Source: Aphanomyces cochlioides (taxonomy: Eukaryota > Oomycota > Saprolegniomycetes > Saprolegniales > Verrucalvaceae). From it: a stretch of 64,000 bases of DNA. This document shows positions 50,519-61,794 of the stretch, one piece after another; the first letter of the stretch is position 1; every line of letters starts with the position of its first letter. The notes beneath the pieces were generated by a model that saw nothing but the letters and a program-made list of their open reading frames with translations, searched no databases and was not told where the DNA came from. The stretch spans positions 1,116,001 to 1,180,000 of the forward strand of contig JAHQRK010000011.1 in assembly GCA_019828595.1 (NCBI GenBank), given 5' to 3'. The translations under genes were made by a program, and so were the position numbers.

Positions 50519-51796
50519 TCAGCGAATGCCTGTAAACTGATGGAATAATGGCACGTCTTTCCGTTGCTTCTTGGCATCAGCGGCTGGTGGGGCGAAAATA
50601 TCCCAAAAGCGAAGGGTTTCGTCGGCTGCCCCCGATACAACTGTGGTCTTGTCGGGGGATGCTGCCAAATGCAAGACGCGCGCCGTGTGGCCGGTGAGCT
50701 CCTTGATCTTGGTCATGCTCGGGTATTCCCACAGACAAAGCTCGTTTTGGGCATACCCGTGGGAAGAGAGGAGTTCTTTCTCGGAGGATGACCACAGAAG
50801 CGCACACACTTGGGAACCAGTGTCCACCGACTGGAGCATTGTACCAGTTTGGACGTTCCACAATTTGATAGTACGGTCAGCTGTCCCGCCGCCAGAAGCC
50901 AAGAGATGCCGCTCCCACGGACACCATGCTAAGGCCTTGACGGCAGCAATGTGTTGGTTGAATTTGTGCATGGGTGTTGTCTGCATTTGATTCCACACGC
51001 AGAGAATGTTGTCGTTGCCGCCCGATGCCAATTTGGTTCCATCAGGAGACCATGCAAGTCCACAAACTTCTTGGTCATGGCCAGCCAGTGTAGAGATGAG
51101 ATGGTTCTGGACACGTACATCGTGGTGCTTGATCGTTGTGTCTCTCGATCCTGACGAAAGCACGTGGTTGTTCCATGATAAAGCTCCCACGCGCATAGTG
51201 TGGCCGCGCAGTGTTCGGAGATGCCTGGCGGCATGGGCATCCCAGAGTTGAACGGTGGACTGCGAAGTGCCAATCGCCAGCGTATTGCCTTCTTGGATCC
51301 ATGACACAGAGCTGATATAGTCGTCACCATCAAGAGCCATGAGCTCATCGATTTCTCCAGACGCTGCGTTCCATAAATAAAGAGACGGACCAAGAGCGAC
51401 CGCGAGTACATTGTTGTTGCCCCACGAGAGCAAGTTGAGGTAGTAATCGTCCATGAGATCTGGTGCGTCCAACACTTTCGTCGGCGCAGTTGCGATATGC
51501 CGTGCTGATTTGACTTTCTCGATCACACGGCTGGACTTTTCGTTGTACTTCATGTCGAGTGCTCCCTGAAACGTGCTGGGATCGTTTCTTGCGGGTGACT
51601 TTTCCTTGAAAGTCAGGATTCGATGTTGGTCCAAGTCAGCTGTCCCCAACAACCACTCGGCCAAACATGTTTGAAACGTGGGTTTTGTTGGTGTAGCTTT
51701 CTTGGGTGTTGTGGAGACTGCCGCTTCTGGTTTTGATGGTTTTGCCTTGGTTTCAAAGTGGTGGGTGATTTTGTACGTCGACGCAGCCATATTCAT
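50519..51796 (-). CDS. CDC20: CDC20-like APC/C activator, WD40 protein
   Basis: Intronless, 425 residues (or 423 from the second Met, MAASTYK). Activates the anaphase-promoting complex. N-terminal RILTFKEKSPA resembles the MAD2-interacting motif region. VLDAPDLMDDYYLNLLSWG is the usual entry to the propeller. Seven WD40 blades follow (LWDAHAARHLRTLRGH, LAWSPDGTKLASGGNDN, TIKLWNVQTGTMLQSV). The protein ends QFTGIR, the Ile-Arg tail that docks to the APC/C. No clear C-box (DR-F/Y-IP) was found in the short N-terminus. Its 3' end is 83 bp from the MINDY stop, tail to tail. Confidence 0.93.
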   Translation of the reverse strand: MNMAASTYKITHHFETKAKPSKPEAAVSTTPKKATPTKPTFQTCLAEWLLGTADLDQHRILTFKEKSPARNDPSTFQGALDMKYNEKSSRVIEKVKSARHIATAPTKVLDAPDLMDDYYLNLLSWGNNNVLAVALGPSLYLWNAASGEIDELMALDGDDYISSVSWIQEGNTLAIGTSQSTVQLWDAHAARHLRTLRGHTMRVGALSWNNHVLSSGSRDTTIKHHDVRVQNHLISTLAGHDQEVCGLAWSPDGTKLASGGNDNILCVWNQMQTTPMHKFNQHIAAVKALAWCPWERHLLASGGGTADRTIKLWNVQTGTMLQSVDTGSQVCALLWSSSEKELLSSHGYAQNELCLWEYPSMTKIKELTGHTARVLHLAASPDKTTVVSGAADETLRFWDIFAPPAADAKKQRKDVPLFHQFTGIR

Positions 51797-51864
51797 CGCA
51801 GATCGATTCGGAATGAAGCGGTCATTCTACGAGACAAGTAGCGGCTTCAGTTCCGAAGATTCGT

Positions 51865-52122
51865 CTATATACGATGTACCGTGGTTTTCTTTGTCTTTTT
51901 CGCCGGTGAGGGAGCCGTCTCCTCGACTTTCTTTTTACGTTTCCATCTAGTCAGTAGGCTTGGGCTCTCCTCAGTTTCAACTGTCGTGTTCGAGGGGAAC
52001 AGCGCTGACGGCGAATATTTTGTGTTGCGAGTTGCTGCGGGTCGTGCTTTGGTTCGGACGACAGACGAAATCCTCCGCTTTGGGCGCTCAGCCGGCGACG
52101 ACAACCCGCCGCTATTCTGCAT
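51865..52122 (-). CDS. Small basic protein, function unknown
   Basis: About 85 residues, start MQNSGGLSSPAERPKRRISS, all on one exon. The sequence is Lys/Arg-rich with Ser/Thr (SPSLLTRWKRKKKVEETA, SPAKKTKKTT); likely nuclear, with an NLS-like KRKKK. No domain. The frame is open upstream to 52245, but the Met at 52122 follows a promoter-like element (ATCCGGATATCATCCGGAT, 45 bp upstream), which supports a short gene. It could be a histone-associated or spliceosomal small protein (inference). Confidence 0.5.
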   Translation of the reverse strand: MQNSGGLSSPAERPKRRISSVVRTKARPAATRNTKYSPSALFPSNTTVETEESPSLLTRWKRKKKVEETAPSPAKKTKKTTVHRI

Positions 52123-52166
52123 GCAATCAAGTCTGGGGCAGCCAAGAATTTCGGATTTTGAATTAG

Positions 52167-52189
52167 TTATCCGGATATCATCCGGATAA
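52167..52189. promoter_or_regulatory. Paired ATCCGGAT upstream of the small basic protein
   Basis: Two ATCCGGAT palindromes 11 bp apart (start to start), 45-67 bp upstream of the start at 52122. Confidence 0.5.
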
Positions 52190-52292
52190 ACCATTAGCAG
52201 CAGAAACCAGCTCATTTTTGAAAAAAGCGCGCGAGAAATACACATTGCCGCGATCCATGCCGCTCCTGGATATGGAACTCACAGTCAGTCAA

Positions 52293-53575
52293 CTAAGGCT
52301 CGTTATTGATGTTGCTACTCCTATAGGGAACGTCGGTCGTGTACAGGATTTCGGTGGTTGAGCCGTCAACAAACTGAACGCGGAACGTATCGTGTGAAAC
52401 TTCAACCCACATGAAACCATTGGTCATGTCGACATGGATAAGCTCGGGATGGGAACGCGCTTGAGGCTTGAGTTCATGCAGCCTGTATCCACCAGCGCCG
52501 GATGTGAAATATTGGATGTTTCCTTTCCGGACGTGCTCAAGCGCATGATCGTGGCCATTGAAGTACGCGTGCACATTGTACTTCTCCAAAAGTGGAACGA
52601 GATTGGACATGAGTTCCGGGGTGTCGCCATTGCCAGCATAGCTGTACACACCCCAGTGCGCAATGACAACAGTCCACATACGTGAAAGTTCCGTTGGATC
52701 GTTCAACGACTTCGGAGCTGACATAGACAGGACCTTTTCGATCCATTCGTATTGGAGACGACGCGATGTAATGGAAGTTTGAGCATCCATGGCAGGTGTG
52801 CAACGGTAATCTTTGAACTCAGGCTCTTGACCACATACGAGATCACATGCATCCAAGACGAGAAATCGAACGATCGTGGAGTTGTCGATCCGATGATCCA
52901 TGTTGTAATACCTACGGCACATAAAGAAAGCCCAGCATAGCGTGCTTACCGCTGTGGAAAGCGCCAGAGGGATGTCGTACGCTTCGAATACCCAAGCATG
53001 GCTTCAATATTTCCCTCACAGTCGTGGTTGCCAATGCTAGACAGATCAACAAACTGGACGTTGGACATGCGTGCATACCTGATGTACCATGGAATTTGCA
53101 AGGAAGGGTGTTTGTACATCTACACCATGTCATGCGACGAACTAGAATGCATTGCATTTACCATTTCAAACTTGGAGATGATGGCTGGATCGTCGGCAGA
53201 CAAGAGTCTTGAAAGTGAGCGTGAGGAGGCCGTCATTGTTCTCACAACGTACCCATGGTCGTAGATTTGATCGCCTGTTGAGATCACAAAGGACACACTT
53301 GGCTTGGTTGCTTGAACAAAATCTCCTAGCGAGGTTGCAACTTGTGCTTGGAGTTTGCTTCCCGTGCCAAAGTCGCCCATGACGATGAAACCAAGCGATG
53401 CGTGATGTGATCCAAGTTTCGGTGAATCTTTGAGCTGTGCTGCGAGGACTTTGGACTTGGACTTCTTTTCAGCAGCACGGAGAATGTCAACGTTGGTGCT
53501 TGTGATGAAGTAGCTCAAGATGTAGACGCACCATCCACACAGGACGACGATGCACATCAACTCGGAGAGCCGCAT
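52293..53575 (-). CDS. Purple (tartrate-resistant type) acid phosphatase, membrane-anchored
   Basis: Start at 53575: MRLSELMCIVVLCGWCVYIL is a signal anchor. Metallophosphatase motifs appear in order: FIVMGDFGTG, STGDQIYDHG, ISIGNHDC, VVIAHWGVYS and YFNGHDHALEH, the metal ligands of the PAP/TRAP family. Exon joins near 53204-53250, 53120-53160 and 53040-53080 restore YDHGLLSADDPAII and MYKHPSLQIPWYISIGNHD; another intron lies near 52914-52950. The C-terminal VDMTNGFMWVEVSHDT closes the fold. The protein hydrolyses phosphomonoesters outside the cell or in acidic compartments. It shares a 139-bp divergent promoter with the USP gene, which holds two ATCCGG motifs. Confidence 0.88.
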
Positions 53576-53610
53576 GCTTTTCCTCCTGTTTGCGAAATTT
53601 ATGCAGAAGG

Positions 53611-53636
53611 ATCCGGATAATAGAACTTTTATCCGG
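53611..53636. promoter_or_regulatory. Two ATCCGG motifs in a bidirectional promoter
   Basis: ATCCGGATAATAG and TTTTATCCGG, 20 bp apart, within the 139-bp gap between the divergent acid-phosphatase (53575) and USP (53715) starts. Confidence 0.5.
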
Positions 53637-53714
53637 TCCATTAGACCCAAAATTGGTTTCGCCAGTGTGGATTCTGTTGTAGCGCTGCCGTAGTAGTAGT
53701 GGCGGTCGACTGCG

Positions 53715-55107
53715 ATGGGAAACGGAGGCATCTCAGGCATTTCAAGGCCAGAACTGCATGGACTTCCACCGGATGAGAAGTTTTTTGGTCTTGAGAACTT
53801 TGGTAACACCTGCTACTGTAACTCGATCTTGCAAGTGCTCTACTTTTGCGCGCCATTTCGAGCCCACTTGATCGAATACTATCAAAGCAAGGTATCGACC
53901 GATGATCGTTGTTGCGCCACGGTATGAGTAGGGACTGCAAAAGAAGAAGCTGGATCTGAAAGACAGGACACTTCTGGATTGTATGGCCGAGCTCTTTCAT
54001 AAGATTTCACAACAGAAGAAGACCACAGGCTATGTTACGCCGAAATCATTCGTCGCCAAGCTACAGAGTGAAAACGAAATGTTCCGCGGCCCCATGCATC
54101 AAGTACAGTTTCAGGACGACATGCTTGGTTCTCACAATGCGATAGGATGCACATGAATTCCTCAACTACGTCCTCAATCAAATTTGTGATCTCGTCGAAG
54201 CCGAACACAAGAAAGATTCATCATCATCTCCACCGAGCTCGCCGACGTCGCCATCGTCGTCGTCACGATCACCGTTCAAGACTTGGGTTCATGAGATCTT
54301 TGAAGGTGTATTGACCAACGAGACGAAATGTCTCGAGTGCAATACGGTCACACATCGAGACGAAGCTTTCCTCGACCTCAGCATTGAGATCGAGCCCAAC
54401 ACTTCGCTTTTCTACTGCCTCAAGAAGTTTGGCATCACAGAGACACTCGCTGGGGATGACAAGTTCTTTTGCGACAAATGCCGAAGCTTACAGGTGCGCA
54501 GTGCTTGTGACGTCCCTTGCTCATGGTTGATAGAATGCTGAGAAACGAATGCATCTCAAGCGCATTCCTCACGTGCTCGCGCTTCATCTCAAGCGATTCA
54601 AGTACATGGAGAAGACGCAGTCATTTGCCAAGCTCTTCCATCGCATCGTGTTCAGCGCCGAGCTGAAGCTCCCCACTCTGATAGTGTGAAGCGACTCCTG
54701 CTTTGCATGATCCATCCTTGTGTAGACTGAATGCGCGTCGATTGATTCAACCAAGCTCTACGAAGTATATCTCCTTGATTGTGTCTCTCCTGATGACATA
54801 CGGCGTAGCTCTTTGCAGTTGTCATCCACATTGGAAATGGAATGGACTATGGCCATTATGTCTGTCTGATTCAATGCCATGACCAGTGGCTCCTCTTTGA
54901 CGACGAATCTGTCCAGGTACGATGACACTCCCCAACCTTGTTATGATAATGCATGGATAGTTGGTTCAAGAAGACATTTTGGAGCATTGCTTCGGCTATG
55001 AAAAGGTCGAGATGGCTTTGAGAGCGTGGCAAGCTGACGGATCGTAGGACGAGACGCCATCCAACACGGCAACAGGCTACCTTGTGTTCTACAGGCTGAT
55101 AGAGTAG
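53715..55107 (+). CDS. Ubiquitin-specific protease, USP12/USP46 type
   Basis: Cysteine deubiquitinase with several small introns. Start [16 protein letters not shown]. Cys box: [20 protein letters not shown]. Next come [38 protein letters not shown], a Ser/Pro-rich insert and [20 protein letters not shown]. Finger cysteines are CLEC and [16 protein letters not shown] follows. The His box is [20 protein letters not shown], and the end is [13 protein letters not shown]. Exon order and boundaries follow phase, for example 53715-53892 joined to GLQKKKLDL near 53937. USP12/46 enzymes act with WDR48 and WDR20 in animals. No WDR gene is in the window. Confidence 0.9.
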
Positions 55108-55180
55108 CAAAGACAGAACGACTAATTTATAGGCCACACATGAAAGCGATGTAAAATGTATTCAACGGAGGGAAACCACA

Positions 55181-55661
55181 TTACGACGATTTCTCCATGA
55201 GATGAATCGGCTTGAGGATAGACAGCTTGTTGGTCTCGACTATGCATCCGTTCATGATCATTTCGTCCAGAATAAAGTGTGCTTTCTCCAGGTTGAACAT
55301 GATCTACGCACAAAATATATGAGATTGAGTTTGCAGTAAGGTGGCCTACGTCCAGTTCGCACACGCTTTCAAAGTACTTGTCCATGGTCTCGACAAGAGC
55401 ATGGATGAATTCCAAGATGCCAAGTTCGTTGTCCGAGTCGTCGTTATTGACTCCAACAATGAAAAAGAGGGATGCGTAGCGACGGTAGATCACTTTGTAT
55501 CCGCGGTATTCGACAAAGGAGCATTGGTTTTCGTTGCGGCCTAAGCACTTGCGAATGATTTCAGCTTCCAACGCGACGCGCTCTGCAATGGGAAGGAAGT
55601 CGTAGTATTGCGCCAAACGCGTCTGGCCTTGCTTGTTTACCATGAGAACGAACTTGATCAT
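55181..55661 (-). CDS. AP4S1: AP-4 adaptor complex sigma subunit
   Basis: Small chain of the AP-4 adaptor, which sorts cargo at the trans-Golgi network without clathrin. Two exons, 55350-55661 and 55181-55303 (intron 46 bp), give 144 residues. Start [20 protein letters not shown] (the frame is open to 55751). AP-4 hallmarks: [58 protein letters not shown]. This distinguishes it from the AP-2 sigma at 5696-6216. It converges on the USP gene with a 73-bp gap. Confidence 0.93.
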
Positions 55662-56000
55662 CTTGACTCTGCCGACGTCGTCAGGGGAGGCCACACGTGT
55701 GTTGCTCTCAAGCGAAAATACAAATCCGAGCAAAAAATTCTTTTTTTTCACATTTAGCTACAAGAAACATTTTTTCCTCGCAATTCAATTAAACCTGTTT
55801 AAGCTTTGGTCATGAAGAACGTTGATCGTTCGGCAATTTCAATTCTCTCTCTCTCAAGTAGATGCCATCATCTTTGCTGAAATCATCTCCGAGCTCTGGA
55901 TACAGTGTCAAGCACTAGTGGTCTCAAAGTGCCCTGGGAGTCTGATGCGCCTAACGTGAAAAATGACTTGTTATCGGAATTTGCTGACTTTTTTTGCTAA

Positions 56001-56247
56001 GGGCCCGTCTGGCAACCGAAAATAATACAATAAATGGGCCCAAAATGCCATTTTGAGGCCAAATTCAATAATTTAGGTCAAAATATGAACTTGTTTATCT
56101 CCAAGAGTTTTGCACCAAATCCAATATTTGTGGTTGGGATATACTCAGTGGAGGCTCCCAAAATGCCATTTTGAATATGCCATAAATCGTTGATCCCATT
56201 TTGGCTGAAAATGGCATATTGATTTTGAAATTTTGCCAGACGCACCC
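56001..56247. mobile_element. Tourist-like MITE (PIF/Harbinger type), 247 bp
   Basis: The ends are GGGCCCGTCTGGCAA and TTGCCAGACGCACCC, an imperfect 15-bp terminal inverted repeat (13 of 15 matching). Each end is flanked by TAA (55998-56000 and 56248-56250), a 3-bp target duplication as made by PIF/Harbinger transposases. It is non-coding. Inside, CCCAAAATGCCATTTTGA occurs twice (about 56039 and 56159) with an inverted relative near 56190-56220, so the element folds into a long hairpin. No transposase is in the window. Confidence 0.7.
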
Positions 56248-56899
56248 TAACTTTACTTACTTTTCTGACTTCTCGGTTTGAAAATTTTGACCAATTATTT
56301 TATTGAATACGTTTGATTGGACAAATGTAATCGACTTTGTGATTTTCAGAGTTGTCGCCAAGCCACCTCCGGCTGCAAATAGCAAAAGAGTTCGTAGCGC
56401 TCATGCAATACGCATGGCGTTTAATATCATTATGTAGCTAGACTTTCAAGTGATGACAACGACAGAGATGAACGTTTGCTTATATATATAATGCGTAGTA
56501 AAAGTTTAATGTCTCACTAATCTACAACTCCCTCTGAACATGACATTTGCAAGAATGATCATGCTGATTTGAAATCTCGTGTACAAGACACAGTTTGAGA
56601 CAGTCGTGGCGCGATACTGTCAAAGCGCGCCTTGTTTTCACAGCAGAGCAATAGAAGTTTCATACATAGACATCATTTTATATCCTGTTATCATTTGAAC
56701 AGACGATACAAATGAAATTCCAAACTATAGCTTCAAACTGGAGTTAGTGCTCATAGTATTTGCACTTTTTCAGCTACAATGGGTCAACATGATGGAGGCT
56801 TTCTCGGCTTAGCGAGGTGGAATTTCGATGTAAAATCCACAAAATTGCAGCTAGTCAATGTATAGGCAGGCTACCTAGTGTTGTAGATACGTCTTACTA

Positions 56900-57075
56900 G
56901 TGAACATGGTGAATGCTTCATTGTCTCCAATGCCTACTCCGTATGCATAGTAGAGCATGCGATCCTATAAATGATAACGTTATGATTTGTTTTTGGCATG
57001 ATTGGGTACATTTTTTGAATTTTTAGTTACTCTATTGGCCCACCCTATTGCTGAGGCCATCCTCAGCAAATTCGA
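56900..57075 (-). pseudogene. Possible gene remnant, minus strand
   Basis: Two stretches on the minus strand look translated: VLPHYWRYLVEFAEDGLSN (about 57095-57045) and RMLYYAYGVGIGDNEAFT (about 56965-56910), separated by an intron-like interval. A stop lies between them in frame, and no start or C-terminus is found. The family is unknown. Confidence 0.25.
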
Positions 57076-57538
57076 CAAGATATCTCCAGTAGTGAGGCAA
57101 TACAAAATATCATATATTTCGGATCAAATTAATACGAAAATACTGAGAGTTCTCTCAGCGATTCACATTTCTCATACTTAAAATTTGTATTTCTCTCGAC
57201 GAATTACGATTAATGTATTTTTTGACAAAATGGCCGTTCTTACCTTATTTCAGTCATTTTTGCGAAATTTGAGCGAATAAAATTATTATAATAAATCAAT
57301 GTATACTTAATTAATATAATATGGAATTATTGCACGTACATTATTATTCAATAAAATGGAATCAAATGAATTAAATTCATTCTTCATTTATGTGAAATAT
57401 GCAAAAATATAATTAATTTAATTAAAATACGTCGTATGTTGTCCGTGGCGCAAAAAATAAAAACGATGGAGAGAGCTTTCTGGGGCCATTTCCGTTTTCA
57501 CCTAGTTGAGCGCACATCGGAGCCGCAATTCGTGCAAT

Positions 57539-60500
57539 ATGCGCAAATCTGCGCGACAGAGAGAAAAGAACGGCCCACGTGCTGAGCAATTGAGTCAGCT
57601 GCAGCGAGCACGCCGTGCGCAAGCGCGAGGAGCATTACGTGAGGAGGACAATGAAGAAGTAGAATGGGACCCAGACGAGGATGACGATGACGAGTCGTCC
57701 ATGTCGGATGAGGACGAGAGTCCCACACATAGTCGGGCGAAATCATTGCCTCTTCGCGGTACTAGAAAGCGGCCATTCGATCCAGTGCAAGATGACACTG
57801 ACGATGGAATAACCACTCGAGCATCGCGAAAGCGCGACGGCGACGTTTTAACTATAAATCCGAAGGACCCAAGACGACGACGCTTGCCTCCATCTAAAGA
57901 AGCACCACCTCCACCACCACCTCCAGAGAGAAACCCAAAAGATCCGAGGCAACGTCGAATCATACCACCACGATCGTCTCCGGAACAAAAGACTGAGGTC
58001 GATCCTGCATCATCGGGTGATGTAAAACTTGCGTTGCCGATTTACACGGACACGTCTGATGAAGATGAAGAGCTGAATCTCGTCCAAGTCCAAAAGACAG
58101 TGCCGAAAGCGCCAGTCGTAAAGTCAATTTTGAAGCGACCAATGCCGAAACCTACGCCAGAGGAGCCCAAGGAGCCGCAACCCACACCAGTGGTAGGCAA
58201 TGGATGGGCTGGTATGTTAGCCAAAGCGCAAAATAAACCAGCGACTCTACACAAGCGACCAAACCGTCAGCGGCAACTGCATGGCATGCGACCAGCCATG
58301 ACTTCATCGAATGCGTTGAGTCAATTCTACGAAGACATTATGGACTGGGACTTTGGTCTGGCGCTGACAAACGAGTACCAAAACAAAGCCGACTCGTCCA
58401 GCCAGGCGCGACTCCAAGTGCCGAGCAAATTCGAGTCGTATGAGCATTACTTCGAAGTGTGGAAACCACTGGCTGTCCAGGAAGTCCAAGCTCAATCCAT
58501 TAGCTGCATCACGACCGAAATGCCAGGAGCAGTGCCCATCGTTGCCACTGCCAACATGCTCACTTTGGGCGTGTCGACAATGAAAGTGTATCTTTCCATC
58601 GATCGCAAAGCCAACCCGAGCAAGAAACAGATTAGTCTCCTGGATGATTTCCGCAAGGATGACTTGATTCTCCTCAGTGCCGACAGTGGATTTCTGGCGC
58701 GGCGTACGAAGAAGAACCCTGAAAACCTTGACGCTTCATTTGGAATCCTCGCGATTGTAGACACGCAGAAGTCGTCGAGGTACGAGTGGGTCGCTGTTAT
58801 GTCATTGACTGTTTGTGATTGTTGTAGAGAAGGATTGGTCGCCGTCGTGACGTCGAAGAAATGGCGAGAGTTCAAGACAGATGCACCGTTGTTCGCTTTC
58901 AAAATTAGTAACCTCGTGACGAGCTTCCGCGAATTCCGCGCGCTGTGTCAATGCCGAGAGTACAAATTAATGCCTCTGCTCTTGTCGGGCGAAGCGCAGT
59001 CAGCGTCAACAAGACTGGATAGCTTGGGCATGGCCTATGTTCAATGGCTGCGGAATACCTTCAACGAATCCCAGCTCGAAGCCATCACCGCCGCGGCCAC
59101 ATCGCATGGGTTTACCTTGATTAAAGGGCCACCAGGCACTGGCAAAACCACGACGCTCAAAGGCTTGCTCAACTCTCTTCATTTACGAGAATACAACAGA
59201 TACTACAACGCTGTCTTGAACGTTGCACGGCGTCCAGACCACGAGACGTCAAAGGCATGGGCCGCAATCGGTGACGAAAAGCCGCACATTTTGGTAAACG
59301 CTCTCATTGAGGGACTCGATGCTGATAGCGCGTATAGGTTGCCGCGCCATCTAATATTGCCGTCGATAACATTGTGGCAAAGATTATGGAGGAAGGATTT
59401 TGTGATGGCGAAGGACGACAATACTTTCCTCACATCATACGCGTCGGTCGAGGGGCGGTACGTCTGCTGTTCCAAGCGAAAAATGACACGACGACTGTTA
59501 GAATATCAATGTGAAGAGCGTTGTGTTGGAAGGCATGGTCGAAGCCATTTGCTCCCAGCCGTTGGATGCGATCGAGATGCGCTGCCGGCAATTGCAGCAT
59601 GAATTAGCTATCGTATGATCGCATGAAGCAACAGGTTACTAAGTAAATCATAGGTTCAAAACGATGCTCTGCTGCTGCGAAACGAATTCCGAGCAATTAT
59701 CAAGTGGATACACGACTTAGTCGACGATGCTAAGAAGAATCCCGCACCAGTCATCGAAATTGAGCAAGTGGTGGAAGATGCCCCGCCACCGATACTGGAT
59801 CATGGCACGTCGCTGGATTTTGAAGCACCAGCAGAGGAAACGGCGGGCTTGATTACTTACCGCTCGGATTCCGAAGATGAGTCGGCGAATGTTCCTTTTT
59901 CATGCGACGATGATGTGTCCCCTGCACCAAAACCGTATCATATACTCGACGACGAAGTGGATGAACCATTGCCAACATTGGAGGAAGAGGAAGATGAACC
60001 ATTTCAACCAGATGAGCCTGAAGTTGATGAACCATTGCCTATCAAAGTCGTCAACGATGTACCTGACGAGCCTGCGCCGCCACTGTCTGACGAACCACCA
60101 CTGCCACTCTCTCTCGAGGAAGGCGAATGCAGCGATTCGGAGCCACCTCCCCCACCTCCGCCGCCGTCACCACCACCAGCTCCCGACGCGTCTGCCAATC
60201 CACCAGAAGCGCCTCCAGTCGAACCCCCGCCGCCACCACCGCCTCAACCATATGAAGACAATGTGATTGACTACAATGCGTACAAACCATACAAGGACAT
60301 GGCGCAACGGATAAATTTATGCCTCGAGCGCTTTCACACGGTACATGGCAACCATTGCAATCGATCTTGACTCTGCTGTAGCTGAAACTTGAGCTGCAGC
60401 GATATGCATTGGTGAAGCGATCATTGGAAGCCCACGGTCGAGTAGTCAAGGAGACCCAAGACAGCTTGGAATCTTCATTCTTGGAGTCCGCGCATATAGT

Positions 60501-61697
60501 CTTTACAACGCTCAGCTCAGCGGGCCATCGCGCTTTGGACGATTCGACGAGATACGATATCTTGGTCGTCGATGAAGCAGCGCAGGCCGTCGAGCTGTCA
60601 ACGATCATTCCAATGCGGTAAGTTCATCCAATGATTGTCTTTTGGCTCACGGGGCGTCAGATTTGGAAGTCGGCAATGTGTCTTGGTCGGTGATCCGCAG
60701 CAACTGTCCGCGACTACTTTTTCCCGCGAGTCGGCGCAGTCTCTGTACGAACGCAGTCTTTTCGAGCGACTGGAGAGCTGCGGTCATCCCGTCCACATGC
60801 TTCGAACGCAATATCGCAGGTACATGCACTGGTAGACGCTATGGCTTTATGCGTTCATCCTTGTAGTCACCCGACGATTTCAGCATTTCCACGGCAGTAT
60901 TTCTATGGCGGTCTCCTCCAAGACGGCGACAACGTTCGCCAACCAAACTATTCCAAGCTCTATCACTCGCTTGGTCCAGCATTCAAGCCACTCGTCTTTT
61001 GGAACTTGGTCAACTCGCGCGAAGGCATGAGTGCCATGTCCCGCAGCAATCCGATAGAAACCAAATTGGCCGTCAATCTGTATCTCACGTTGCGGAATTC
61101 ATGTCCTCCAGACGCCATCCGCGGCAAAGTCGGCGTGATTACACCATACGCAGCCCAGATGGACGAACTGAAGCGAGCATTTGCCGAAGCGTGCCAAGGA
61201 GATTTCAATCAAGATGTTGAAATCAACACGGTCGATGGCTACCAAGGTCGCGAGAAGGACATTATCATTTGTACGCGACTGGCACATCGAACTGCGGTAC
61301 TGATGTTGTGTTTGTAGTGTCGACGGTGCGATCGGATCCGCGCAAAGGCGTCGGGTTCTTGAACGATATTCGCCGCATGAACGTCGCCTTGACCCGCGCC
61401 AAGTTTGCTTGCTACGTCATTGGAAGTGAAGCTGCGTTGCAAAATTCCAAGCCGTGGGCGGCATTGCTCGATCATGCGCGCATGACTGGATGCATGGTCA
61501 ACGTTCAAAATCCACAGGAGAACCTTTTCGCCCTCGCGCCGATTCCACCAGGCCCTCCGAGGGGATATATCGTCCACCGTTCTCCGCGGAATCGATCGCC
61601 ACGGGGTCGATCGCCGCCATATCGAAGGGGAGGCGGCGGTGGCCGAGGGCGCGGCGGACGGCATCCCAACAACCGACATAGAATGCCACAAGTATAG
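57539..61697 (+). CDS. Sen1/senataxin-like superfamily 1 RNA/DNA helicase
   Basis: SF1 helicase of the Sen1 type, acting in transcription termination and R-loop removal (inference from family). The start ATG is at 57539. Introns include about 58779-58823, 59303-59340, 59460-59503, 59610-59652, 60340-60379, 60619-60659, 60821-60866 and 61273-61316. Motifs: LIKGPPGTGKTTT (Walker A), VAAPSNIAVDNIVAKIM (Ia), ILVVDEAAQAVE (II), VLVGDPQQL (III), LRTQYRSHPTIS (IV), VGVITPYAAQ, INTVDGYQGREKD (V), RRMNVALTRAKF (VI). The N-terminal 250 residues are low complexity and basic or acidic. A Pro/Glu-rich acidic insert of about 200 residues sits between motifs Ia and II (59700-60330). The C-terminus is an RGG-like tail. 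Confidence 0.93.
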
Positions 61698-61794
61698 AGT
61701 ACTCTTATTTAATGCAGGCTGCATTGTCGTCCTGGACGTCAAAATTGGAGCTCCATGGCGACAACTCATGGAGGAAACACTCTTCAATGGAAAA

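Larger units (their letters stand above)
55662..57538. other. AT-rich intergenic island
   Basis: About 1.9 kb with no confident gene. It holds a Tourist-like MITE (56001-56247), many AT runs (57280-57440) and a possible gene remnant on the minus strand near 56900-57075. Two CCAAT-like boxes (56291, 56315) face the MITE. The last part is the helicase promoter. Confidence 0.5.
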
